Source: Spyradocola merdavium (GTDB lineage Bacteria; Bacillota; Clostridia; Christensenellales; UBA1750). Taken from it: a stretch of DNA of 33,014 bases. Under the pieces are notes generated by a model. The model was given only the letters and a program-made list of their open reading frames with translations. It was not told where the DNA came from and searched no databases. Location of the stretch: assembly GCA_018711265.1 (NCBI GenBank), contig DVIM01000056.1, positions 1 to 33,014 of the forward strand, given 5' to 3'. This document shows, piece by piece, positions 1 through 7,328 of the stretch; position 1 is the first letter of the stretch, and every line of letters starts with the position of its first letter. The translations under genes were made by a program, and so were the position numbers.

Positions 1-234
1 AACGACCGTGCAGCGGTCCTGCCGCTCGTTGCGGTAGGTGACAAAGACGTCGATGTGGCCGCGATGGACGCGCGCGCTGATCTCGCCGCGCAGGGCATCC
101 TCCAGCGCGGCAAACGACCGCGGCATCCGGAAATTCAGGTCCAAAAAGCGGTGGTTGACGCTCTTGAGCTCCAGCAGCAGGCTGCGCCCTTCCGCGTTTG
201 CCGCGCCGCGGCCATAGCCCGTCATGCTCCGCAT
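1..234 (-). CDS. yicC: YicC/YloC family endoribonuclease, N-terminal part (cut by window edge)
   Basis: The minus-strand frame begins MRSMTGYGRG, the hallmark start of YicC/YloC proteins, and continues with a family-like stretch containing LKSVNHRFLDL and a later GHIDVFVTYRN. Only the first 78 codons are present; the rest lies left of base 1. The ATG at 234 is preferred over the in-frame GTG at 240 because an AAAGGGGAGGG ribosome binding site ends just before the GTG, giving normal spacing to the ATG. YicC proteins are known as a family of RNA endonucleases in bacteria; in Firmicutes the gene often sits near gmk and rpoZ, which cannot be tested here. It follows ligA on the same strand after 78 bases and has its own extended -10 promoter. 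The identification is firm; the exact cellular role is taken from the family. Confidence 0.9.
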   Translation of the reverse strand, partial: MRSMTGYGRGAANAEGRSLLLELKSVNHRFLDLNFRMPRSFAALEDALRGEISARVHRGHIDVFVTYRNERQDRCTVV

Positions 235-267
235 GCGCACCCCTCCCCTTTGTCGATTGATTTTTTC

Positions 268-276
268 ATTATACCA
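268..276 (-). promoter_or_regulatory. Extended -10 promoter for yicC
   Basis: Read on the minus strand, the bases are TGG-TATAAT, a perfect -10 box (268-273) with the TGn extension (274-276). No good -35 hexamer lies 16-18 bases upstream, as is typical when an extended -10 is present. It lies 34 bases upstream of the yicC ATG, between ligA and yicC. Confidence 0.65.
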
Positions 277-312
277 CAAAGCCCGGTACGTGAACAGGAA
301 TTCTCCGCTTTT

Positions 313-2283
313 TTACGTTGGCGCGCCCGTTTCCTGGCCGATCCGCTCCAGGAACTCGGCCTCGGTGAGGATTTGCACGCCGAGCTTCTGCGCCTTTTCG
401 AGCTTGGAGCCGGCGTTCTCCCCGGCGACGACGTAGTCCGTCTTGCTGGACACGGAGCCGGTGACCTTGCCGCCGTGGGCGGCGATCAGGTCGCTTGCGG
501 TCTTGCGGCCCATGGTGGAGAGGGTGCCGGTGAGGACGACGGTCTTGCCCGCAAAGGCCTGGCCCAGGCGCTCGCTCTCCCAGGCCGGGGCGCAGCCGGC
601 CGCAAGCAGCCGGTCGCAAAGGCGCCCGCCCGCCTCCGAGCCGAAGAACCCGCGTATGGAGGCGGCGACCGTCTCCCCCACGTCCGGGATGGCGACGAGC
701 TCCTCGAGCGAGGCCGCGCGCACGCCCGCAAGGCTCCCAAACGCCGCAGCCAGGTCCCGCGCGGTCTTGCGGCCGACGTTCGGGATGCCCAGGGCGAAGA
801 GGAAGGCGTCCAAGGGCCGGTTCTTGCTCTTTTGCACGGCGTTAATCAGGTTCTCGATGCGCTTGTCCTGAAAGAGCGGCAGGCCGCGCAGCTGGTCCTC
901 CGTCAGGTTCATCATGTCCGCGGCGTCGCGCACGACGCCCTGCTCGACCAGGAGCGCGGCGGTCTTTTCGGAAAAGCCCTCGATGTCCATGGCCTCCCGG
1001 CCGGCAAAGTGCGCGAGCTTTCCCACGATCTGCGGGGGACAGTCCGGATTTGTGCAGAAGAGGTGCGCGCCGCGCGCCGTGAGGGCCGCGCCGCACGCGG
1101 GACAGACCGCGGGGATCTCGATCTCCCGCTCGTCCGGCTGGATCTCGTCCGTGCGGCCCATGATCTCGGGGATGACGTCGTTGGAGCGGCGGATGAAGAC
1201 CATGGCGTTGAGCTTGAGCTTCTTGCGCGCGATGTCGCCGGCGTTGTTGAGGGTCGCGGCCTTGACCGTGACGCCGCCGATGTCCACCGGCTCCAGCGCC
1301 GCCGCGGGCGTGAGCTTGCCCGTGCGCCCGACCTCCCACTTGACGCTAAGCAGCCGCGTGGTCATCTCCTCCGCCTCGAACTTAAAGGCGATGGCCCAGC
1401 GGGGGAAGCGGTCCGTGTAGCCCAACCGCTCGCGCAGGGCGAAGTCCGTGAGCTTGACGACCGCGCCGTCGATCAGGAAGTCGAGGTCGCCGCGGTGGGT
1501 CTCGATCTCGTCCAGCGCGTCGATGAGCTCGTCCATGTCCGTAAAGTACCGGGTGTAGGGGCTGACGCGGAACCGGTTTTCGGCGAGGAACTCGCGCATC
1601 TCCTGGTGGTTGCGCAGCTCCTTCCCCTCGATGTAGCCGACGTTGTAGAAGTAGGCGTCCAGACGGCGGCTGGCGGTGACGCGGGGGTCGAGGTTGCGCA
1701 GGGCGCCGGCTGCGGCGTTGCGCGCGTTCTTCAGGGGTTCCTCGGCCGTGGCGTTGTAGGCCTTGAGCGCCGAAAGGGGCATGATGCCCTCGCCCTGGAC
1801 CTCCATGCGCCCGGTGAAGGGGATGGAAAGCGGCACGCTCTGGATGGTGCGCACCTGGGGCAGGATCTCCTCGCCCACCTCGCCGTTGCCGCGCGTCGCC
1901 GCGCCGACGAGCTGGCCGCCCTCGTAGGTCAAATTGAGCGTCAGCCCGTCGAACTTGTACTCCAGGGAATACTCCTTCTGCGCGCCGGGGGCGAGCTTTT
2001 CCACGCGGTCGGCCCAGTCGCGCAGGCCTTGGGCGGTCTGGGACTTGTCCAGCGACCAGAGGCGCGCCAAGTGCCTGTGGGGCACGAACTCCTTGAGCGG
2101 CTCCCCGCCGACGCGCCGCGTGGGGCTGTCCGGCAGGCGGAGGCCGGTCTGCTCCTCCAGGCGCAGCAGCTCGTCAAAGAGCAGGTCGTATTCGCGGTCC
2201 GAAATGGTGGGGTCGTCCAGCACGTAGTAGCGGTAGGCGTGCCGGTTGAGCTCGTCCACCAGGTCCCGCATTCTCTTTTCCAT
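313..2283 (-). CDS. ligA: NAD-dependent DNA ligase LigA
   Basis: A 656-residue NAD+-dependent DNA ligase, close to the family norm of about 670, which seals nicks during replication and repair. The N-terminal part carries the NAD-binding Ia region (HAYRYYVLDDPTISDREYD, residues 15-33). The adenylation motif is YKFDG with Lys110 as the predicted AMP-accepting residue. An OB-fold follows, then a four-cysteine zinc finger (CPAC...CTNPDC), helix-hairpin-helix repeats and a C-terminal BRCT domain with AGKTVVLTGTL. The segment that is usually PMLSL reads LWSLDKSQ, a variant I associate with clostridial LigA. The ATG at 2283 is chosen because GGGAGAGGA precedes it; the in-frame ATG at 2304 has no ribosome binding site. 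It lies 34 bases after pcrA, so the two are almost certainly cotranscribed. Confidence 0.97.
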   Translation of the reverse strand: MEKRMRDLVDELNRHAYRYYVLDDPTISDREYDLLFDELLRLEEQTGLRLPDSPTRRVGGEPLKEFVPHRHLARLWSLDKSQTAQGLRDWADRVEKLAPGAQKEYSLEYKFDGLTLNLTYEGGQLVGAATRGNGEVGEEILPQVRTIQSVPLSIPFTGRMEVQGEGIMPLSALKAYNATAEEPLKNARNAAAGALRNLDPRVTASRRLDAYFYNVGYIEGKELRNHQEMREFLAENRFRVSPYTRYFTDMDELIDALDEIETHRGDLDFLIDGAVVKLTDFALRERLGYTDRFPRWAIAFKFEAEEMTTRLLSVKWEVGRTGKLTPAAALEPVDIGGVTVKAATLNNAGDIARKKLKLNAMVFIRRSNDVIPEIMGRTDEIQPDEREIEIPAVCPACGAALTARGAHLFCTNPDCPPQIVGKLAHFAGREAMDIEGFSEKTAALLVEQGVVRDAADMMNLTEDQLRGLPLFQDKRIENLINAVQKSKNRPLDAFLFALGIPNVGRKTARDLAAAFGSLAGVRAASLEELVAIPDVGETVAASIRGFFGSEAGGRLCDRLLAAGCAPAWESERLGQAFAGKTVVLTGTLSTMGRKTASDLIAAHGGKVTGSVSSKTDYVVAGENAGSKLEKAQKLGVQILTEAEFLERIGQETGAPT

Positions 2284-2317
2284 CGTTTCCTCTCCCTGTC
2301 GCATGAAATTGGTCGCC

Positions 2318-4666
2318 TCAGCGCTGGATCTTTTCCATCGGCGCGAACTGGATGTCCAGCTCCTTGATGCCCTGGCCGGCGAAGGCGACCTGCGCGATGG
2401 TCCCCTTGACGGCGATGACCGTGCCGCGGCCGAACTTGCGGTGCTCGACCGCGTCGCCCGCCTGCAGCGATCCGGGCGCGGGCCTGCGCGGCGGCTCCTG
2501 CGCGTGGGAGACCGTGGGCGCGAGCCCCCCGCGCGAGAACGAGACCGCGGCGCGCTCGCGGGGCTTGGTCTCGCGCCGGCGCTCGACGGTCTGGTCGATC
2601 GTGTGCACGAGGTCCTGGGGCAGTTCCTTGAGGAAGCGCGAGGGACGGTTGTACTGCGGCGTGCCGTAGAGCATGCGCTTTTGCACATAGGTCAGGAAGA
2701 GCTGGTCCTTTGCGCGGGTGATGGCCACGTAGCACAGGCGGCGCTCCTCCTCCAGGCGGTTTTCGTCCGTAAACGAGCGCGATCCGGGGAAGAGCCCGTC
2801 CTCCAGGCCCAGGACGAACACGGCCTGGAACTCCAGCCCCTTGGCGCTGTGCATGGTCATCAGCGTCACGGCGCCGCTGTTTTCCGCAAGGCCGTCCACG
2901 TCTGTGACCAGCGCCGCCTGCTCGAGGTAGTCCTCCAGGGAGGGGGCCTCGGCCGTGCTCTCGTATTCGCGGATGGCGCCCAGGAACTCCTTGATGTTCT
3001 CCATGCGCTGCTGGGACTCGTCGTCGATCTTGTCGTACTGGGCGAAGATCCCGGTCGCGTGCAGGGCGTAGTCCACGTACTCGGAGACGCCCATCGTCTC
3101 CTTGCGGGCGAACAGGTCGCCCATCAGGTCCGCAAACTTCTGCACCGCGGCGCACGCGCGGGAGCCAAGGCCGGGGATCTCCTCGGCCTCCATGGCCGCG
3201 CCGAGCATGGATTCGCCCGTGTCCTGCGCGCTCCTGGCCAGGGTCTCCACCGTCGCGTCGCCGATGCCGCGGCGCGGCTCGTTGATGATGCGGCGCAGGG
3301 CGATGTCGTCGCTGGGGTTGACGGAAAGGCGCAGGTAGGCCAGGATGTCCTTGATCTCCTTGCGGTCGTAGAAGCGCTGGCCGCCGTAGACGCGGTAGGG
3401 CACGCCGGAGAAGATCAGGTGCTCTTCCGGCACGCGGCTCTGCGCGTTTGTGCGGTACAGGATGGCCATCTCCTGGTACTTCATGCCCTCGGCGTGCAGG
3501 CGCAGGATCTCCCGGCAGACAAAGCCGGCCTCGCTCTGCTCGTCCGGCAGGGCCGCGACCAGGATCGGCTCGCCCTCGCCCCGCTCGGACCAAAGGCGCT
3601 TGCTCTTTCGGCCCGCGTTGTGGGCGATGACGGCGTTGGCCGCCTCGAGGATGCGGTTGGTGGAGCGGTAGTTCTGCTCGAGCTTTACCGTGTGGCAGTT
3701 CTTGTAGTCCTTCTCAAAGTCGAGGATGTTGCGGATGTCCGCGCCGCGCCAGCCGTAGATGGACTGGTCGTCGTCGCCCACGACGCACAGGTTGTTCTCC
3801 CCCGTGGTCAGGGCGTGGATGAACTCGTACTGCACGCGGTTGGTGTCCTGGTACTCGTCCACCAGGATGTAGCGGAAGCGGCGGCGGTAGTGGTCCAGCA
3901 CCGGCGGCACGGAGACGAACAGCTCCAACGTCTTGAGCAGCAGGTCGTCAAAGTCCAGGGCGTTGTTGTGCTTGAGGCGCTCCTCGTAGAGGCGGTAGAT
4001 GTCCGTGATCTTCTGCATGCGGAAGTCCTTCTCGGACTGGGCGAAGAACTCGTCGGGGCTGAGCAGGTTCATCTTGGCCCCGCCGATCTTGCTCTTGAGC
4101 TCGCGCGGCGGATAGGTCTTGTCCGACAGGTTCAGCTGCTTGAGGATGTCCTTGAGGATGGACATCTGGTCCTCGTCGTCGTAGATGGTGAAGTTATTGC
4201 TGTAGCCGAGCTTTTCGATGTCCCGGCGCAGAATCCGGCAGCAGGCCGCGTGGAACGTGGAAACCCAGAGCTTCCCCGCGCGGTCGCCCACCAGCGCCTC
4301 GATGCGCTCGCGCATCTCGCGCGCGGCCTTGTTGGTGAAGGTGATGGCCAGGATGTTGTAGGGGTCCACGGGGTCCTCGGCCAGCAGGTCCTCGGCGCGC
4401 GCGTCGAGCTTTCCCGCGGCAAGGCAGGCGCGGATGTGCGCGCGCTCCTCCTCGGAGAAGGCCGGGTCCGCCTCGCTGTTGTAGGCGTTGCCAAAGCGCA
4501 TCATGTAGGCGATGCGCTGCGTCAGGACCGAGGTCTTTCCCGAGCCCGCGCCGGCCAGAACCAGCAGCGGCCCCTTTACGTGAAACACCGCCTCGCGCTG
4601 GCGCGGGTTCAGGCGGGAATACTCCGCCTCCAGCGCAGCGCGGCGCAGCTTTTGATCTTCGTTCAT
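2318..4666 (-). CDS. pcrA: ATP-dependent DNA helicase PcrA/UvrD
   Basis: A 782-residue superfamily 1A 3'-5' DNA helicase. All classical motifs are visible: the Q-motif region LNPRQREAV, Walker A AGAGSGKT (residues 38-45), motif II VDEYQDTN, motif III GDDDQSIYGWRGADI, motif IV QNYRSTNRIL, motif V TMHSAKGLEF and motif VI YVAITRAKD. The C-terminal region (EHRKFGRGTVIAVKG) is the Tudor-like tail typical of PcrA, which contacts RNA polymerase in Bacillus. Its role is unwinding in nucleotide-excision and mismatch repair and removal of proteins from DNA. The start ATG overlaps the stop of yerC (ATGA), implying translational coupling. The yerC-pcrA-ligA order is common in Firmicutes and supports the assignment. 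Confidence 0.97.
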   Translation of the reverse strand: MNEDQKLRRAALEAEYSRLNPRQREAVFHVKGPLLVLAGAGSGKTSVLTQRIAYMMRFGNAYNSEADPAFSEEERAHIRACLAAGKLDARAEDLLAEDPVDPYNILAITFTNKAAREMRERIEALVGDRAGKLWVSTFHAACCRILRRDIEKLGYSNNFTIYDDEDQMSILKDILKQLNLSDKTYPPRELKSKIGGAKMNLLSPDEFFAQSEKDFRMQKITDIYRLYEERLKHNNALDFDDLLLKTLELFVSVPPVLDHYRRRFRYILVDEYQDTNRVQYEFIHALTTGENNLCVVGDDDQSIYGWRGADIRNILDFEKDYKNCHTVKLEQNYRSTNRILEAANAVIAHNAGRKSKRLWSERGEGEPILVAALPDEQSEAGFVCREILRLHAEGMKYQEMAILYRTNAQSRVPEEHLIFSGVPYRVYGGQRFYDRKEIKDILAYLRLSVNPSDDIALRRIINEPRRGIGDATVETLARSAQDTGESMLGAAMEAEEIPGLGSRACAAVQKFADLMGDLFARKETMGVSEYVDYALHATGIFAQYDKIDDESQQRMENIKEFLGAIREYESTAEAPSLEDYLEQAALVTDVDGLAENSGAVTLMTMHSAKGLEFQAVFVLGLEDGLFPGSRSFTDENRLEEERRLCYVAITRAKDQLFLTYVQKRMLYGTPQYNRPSRFLKELPQDLVHTIDQTVERRRETKPRERAAVSFSRGGLAPTVSHAQEPPRRPAPGSLQAGDAVEHRKFGRGTVIAVKGTIAQVAFAGQGIKELDIQFAPMEKIQR

Positions 4667-4995
4667 TCTCTCTTCTCCTCCTCATCGCCCGCTCTCTCTT
4701 CCCGCGCGGCATGCATGCGGTCCAGGACGCGGCGATAGCCGTCCGCGCCGTAGACCAGGCACCGGCTGACGCGGCTGATGGTCGCGGTGGAGGCCCCGGT
4801 GGACTCGGCGATGTGGCTGTAGGTCTTCTTTTCATCCAGCTGCCGCGCCACCTCCATGCGCTGCGCCAGGGACTGCAGCTCGTGGATGGTGCACAGATCC
4901 TCGAAGAAACGATAGCAGTCCTCCAGCGTCTCCAGCGTCAGGATGGCTTCAAACAGATGGTCGATCTCCTGATTGCCCAGCTTGGATTGGTACAT
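4663..4995 (-). CDS. yerC: YerC/YecD family TrpR-related DNA-binding protein
   Basis: A 110-residue protein of the TrpR-like YerC/YecD family. Residues about 35-85 (IHELQSLAQRMEVARQL, then TYSHIAESTGASTATISRVSR) form the helix-turn-helix. The family is known from Firmicutes, where it is encoded next to pcrA and ligA; it resembles the tryptophan repressor fold but has no proven tryptophan binding. The last residues are acidic (GDEEEKRE) and the stop overlaps the pcrA start by four bases. It begins 15 bases after the FAH-family gene, so the four genes form one transcription unit. The regulatory target is unknown; autoregulation of this operon is only a guess. Confidence 0.9.
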   Translation of the reverse strand: MYQSKLGNQEIDHLFEAILTLETLEDCYRFFEDLCTIHELQSLAQRMEVARQLDEKKTYSHIAESTGASTATISRVSRCLVYGADGYRRVLDRMHAAREERAGDEEEKRE

Positions 4996-5010
4996 GGCGT
5001 TCCTCCTGCG

Positions 5011-5772
5011 TTATTCCTCCGCTTTCACGGTGTTCTTCAGCGTGCCGATGCCGCCGATGCGGACCTCGATGACGTCGCCCGGCTGCATGGGGCCGACGCC
5101 CTCGGGCGTGCCCAGCGTCACCACGTCCCCGGGCAGGAGCGTCATGACGGACGAGGCAAAGGCGACCAGCTCCCGCGCGCCGCGCATCATCATGCCGGTG
5201 TTGGCCTTCTGCTGCGTCTTCCCGTTGAGCAGGGATTCGATGGGCGCGTTGTAGGGGTCGAACTCCGTCTCGATCCAGGGGCCCATGGGCGCGAAGGTGT
5301 CAAAGCCCTTTGCGCGGGTCCACTGGCCGTCCAGGGGCTGCAAATCGCGCGCGGTGACGTCGTTCAGGCACGTATAGCCCAGGATGCAGGCGTCCGCATC
5401 CTCGGGCGCGATGGAGCGGCAGGGCTTGCAGATGACCGCGGCCAGCTCCGCCTCAAAGTCCACGCGCGCGGACCGCTTGGGCGCGACGATGGCCTCCTCC
5501 GGGCCGATGACGGCGGTGGAAGGCTTCAGGAAGATGACGGGCTCCTCGGGCATGGGGTCGTTCATCTCGCGGATGTGGTCCAGATAGTTGAGCCCCACCG
5601 CGACGATCTTGCTGGGCTCGCAGGGGGCCAGCAGCTTCACCTGGGCAAGGGGCAGGCTGCGGCCGTCCCGCGCGATTTCCCCATAGGGCAGGCCGGAAAG
5701 CGGGAAAACGGTCTCTCCCTCGAGGACGGCGTAAAAGGTCTCTTCCTGATATTTGGCGCGAATGATCTTCAT
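5011..5772 (-). CDS. Fumarylacetoacetate hydrolase (FAH) family protein
   Basis: A 253-residue cytosolic member of the FAH/YcgM superfamily, which covers hydrolases, isomerases and decarboxylases of 2-oxo-diacids and acylpyruvases. Signature segments are IVAVGLNYLDHI (residues 56-67), the metal-binding DFEAEL with Glu107 and Glu109, Asp138 in NDVTARDLQ, KGFDTFAPMGPW and the closing TLGTPEGVGPM. The metal triad appears intact. The ATG at 5772 is preferred over one at 5790 because GGGGGGA sits 8-9 bases upstream. It is the first gene of the FAH-yerC-pcrA-ligA unit, an odd metabolic partner for repair genes. The substrate cannot be named from sequence; acylpyruvase or oxaloacetate tautomerase/decarboxylase activity is plausible. 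Confidence 0.9.
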   Translation of the reverse strand: MKIIRAKYQEETFYAVLEGETVFPLSGLPYGEIARDGRSLPLAQVKLLAPCEPSKIVAVGLNYLDHIREMNDPMPEEPVIFLKPSTAVIGPEEAIVAPKRSARVDFEAELAAVICKPCRSIAPEDADACILGYTCLNDVTARDLQPLDGQWTRAKGFDTFAPMGPWIETEFDPYNAPIESLLNGKTQQKANTGMMMRGARELVAFASSVMTLLPGDVVTLGTPEGVGPMQPGDVIEVRIGGIGTLKNTVKAEE

Positions 5773-5805
5773 AAAGGCAAATCCCCCCATCTTTTTATCC
5801 TCTCC

Positions 5806-5814
5806 ATTGTACCA
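5806..5814 (-). promoter_or_regulatory. Extended -10 promoter for the FAH-yerC-pcrA-ligA operon
   Basis: The minus-strand sequence is TGG-TACAAT, a -10 box with five of six consensus bases and a TGn extension. No convincing -35 lies upstream. It starts about 34 bases before the FAH ATG and has the same TTTGTGG context as the yicC promoter at 268-276. Confidence 0.6.
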
Positions 5815-5874
5815 CAAATTCGCCCGGCCGCCTAGCACAACTTCTGCGGTTCCGCGCCGGGGTGCGAAAACTCC

Positions 5875-5917
5875 CCAAAAGTGAAAAAAACGGGAAACCC
5901 GTTTTTTTCACTTTTGG
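5875..5917. terminator. Bidirectional intrinsic terminator with 20-bp stem
   Basis: A perfect inverted repeat: 20-base arms at 5875-5894 and 5898-5917 around the three-base loop AAA. The core is A7-CGGG / CCCG-T7, so either strand gives a short GC stem followed by a U-tract. It lies 9 bases after the SSB-like stop and upstream of the FAH promoter, where it would stop the methyltransferase-deacetylase-SSB transcript. Confidence 0.9.
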
Positions 5918-5926
5918 ATTCGGCCT

Positions 5927-6508
5927 TTACAGCACCGTGAGCTTGCCGATGGACAGCTCGTAGGCCGTGCGCGTCTCCTGCACGCCGTCCAGGACCTTGA
6001 CGTATTCGCGGCTCTGCAGGCGGCCCGTGGCCTCCAGCATGGTGCCGCGGCCCAGGTGCGCGCAGAACCGGGCGCACCGGCCCCAGACCACGCAGGGGAT
6101 GTAGTCCACCCCGCTGTAGGGCCGGGGCACCTTGACCATCAGGTCCGCGATCTCCCGCCCCAGGGGCGTGCGGCGGAAGACCACCGGGCGCACCAGCTCC
6201 CCGCGCAGGGAGATGACGTTGTTGTCCTCGGGCGCGTCGAGCGAGACCTCGCGCACGAGCACCATCAGCAGCAGCCGGCGCTTGTCGGCGTCCTGCCGGG
6301 TATAGCCGCGGATCTGCCCGCGCACCGTGATGCGGCCGGCCATGTGCGCCAGCAGCGCCTCGGAAAAGAGCAGGTTCACGCGGTCCACCGTGCCCGAAAG
6401 GCGCTCCACGCCCAGGGCGCAGGTGTACAGGTTCGCGCCGTGCACGCTGTGGGAAAAGACCGGCTCAGTCAGCACCGTGCCGGAAAGGAGCGCTGTATTC
6501 CTATCCAT
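5927..6508 (-). CDS. SSB-like protein with two OB folds
   Basis: A 193-residue protein that reads as two single-stranded-DNA-binding-type OB folds in tandem. The first starts near residue 3 (ALLSGTVLTEPVFSH...) and the second near residue 98 (NVISLRGELVRPVVFRRTPLGREI, then VDYIPCVVWGRCARFCAHLGRGTMLEATGRLQSREY). The second half matches SSB logic best: a new start strand, a VVWG strand and a GRLQSREY strand. There is no acidic C-terminal tip (ends IGKLTVL), so it lacks the protein-interaction tail of housekeeping SSB. Its start overlaps the end of the deacetylase gene by eight bases. It is a clostridial accessory SSB/PriB-like protein by family resemblance; its role is unproven. Confidence 0.75.
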   Translation of the reverse strand: MDRNTALLSGTVLTEPVFSHSVHGANLYTCALGVERLSGTVDRVNLLFSEALLAHMAGRITVRGQIRGYTRQDADKRRLLLMVLVREVSLDAPEDNNVISLRGELVRPVVFRRTPLGREIADLMVKVPRPYSGVDYIPCVVWGRCARFCAHLGRGTMLEATGRLQSREYVKVLDGVQETRTAYELSIGKLTVL

Positions 6509-7328
6509 TGGCGCCTCCCACCGTGCCTGCGTACTGCTTGCCCGTGTGATCGATCCAGTACTCCCCGTCCACGATCAGTTCGGACACCGGCACAATTTCA
6601 TAGCCCTCCTCCAGGATCGCGTCCAGGATGATGGGCAGGGCCTCGGTGATGTACTGCGAGTTGTTGTGGAAGAGCACGATGGCCCCCGGCGCGAGGTTCT
6701 TCGTCACGCGCTCGACCATGGGCGTCACGCCGAGGTTCTTCCAGTCCAGGCTGTCCACGTTCCACTGGATGACCTCATAGCCGTTCTTGCGCGCGGTCAG
6801 GACCACCTCGTCGTCGTAGTCGCCGTAGGGCGGGCGGAAGAGCGTGGGCCGCGTGCCGGTGAGGGCCTCCACCTTGTCCGACAGGTCGTTCAGCTCCTGG
6901 GCGATCTGCGCCTCGCTCAGCTCGCTCATGTGCGGGTGGGTGTTGGAGTGGTTGCCGATCTCGTGCCCGGCCTCGGCGATCTGGCGCACGCGGTCGGGGT
7001 ATTTGTCCACCCAATAGCCCACGAGGAAGAAGGTGGTCTCGATGTCGCGGTCCTTGAGGATCTGCAAAATCTCGTCGGTCTTCTCCTCGCCCCAGGCCGC
7101 GTCAAAGGAGATGGCGATCTTCTTCTCCTGCGTGTCCACATTGTAGATGGGCAGCGGGCGGCTCGCCGGGGAAAAGGCGCTCTCCGATGCGGTCGGGTTG
7201 AAGATGCGGATGTAGGCGACGGAAATCAGGGCCAGACAAAGGACCAGGCAAGCCTGCGTGAGCGTCGTCATGTGCTTGCTCAGCCACTGGACCGCGCGCG
7301 TAAAATCCGGGCGTTGCGTCTTGCGCAT
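6501..7328 (-). CDS. Membrane-anchored polysaccharide deacetylase (NodB domain, PdaB-like)
   Basis: A 275-residue carbohydrate esterase family 4 enzyme that would remove acetyl groups from a wall glycan outside the membrane. A single membrane segment spans about residues 22-42 (TLTQACLVLCLALISVAYI), leaving the catalytic domain outside. NodB motifs are present: ISFDAAWG with the catalytic-base Asp76, the metal-binding HSNTH (His127, His131), RPPYGDYD (Arg165), VDSLDW and LFHNN (His221). The FDAAWG variant is typical of PdaB-like enzymes linked to the spore cortex or peptidoglycan in Firmicutes. The start ATG has AGGAGGA upstream, but that site lies inside the still-open methyltransferase frame. 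The specific glycan is not known. Confidence 0.93.
   Translation of the reverse strand: MRKTQRPDFTRAVQWLSKHMTTLTQACLVLCLALISVAYIRIFNPTASESAFSPASRPLPIYNVDTQEKKIAISFDAAWGEEKTDEILQILKDRDIETTFFLVGYWVDKYPDRVRQIAEAGHEIGNHSNTHPHMSELSEAQIAQELNDLSDKVEALTGTRPTLFRPPYGDYDDEVVLTARKNGYEVIQWNVDSLDWKNLGVTPMVERVTKNLAPGAIVLFHNNSQYITEALPIILDAILEEGYEIVPVSELIVDGEYWIDHTGKQYAGTVGGANG

Noticed and set aside
55..4738. Very long plus-strand open frames (about 770 and 830 codons) opposite ligA and pcrA
   Set aside because: They are antisense to genes with complete catalytic motifs, show no domain resemblance, are rich in Ala, Leu, Val, Arg and Gly, and lack ribosome binding sites. High GC suppresses stop codons there.
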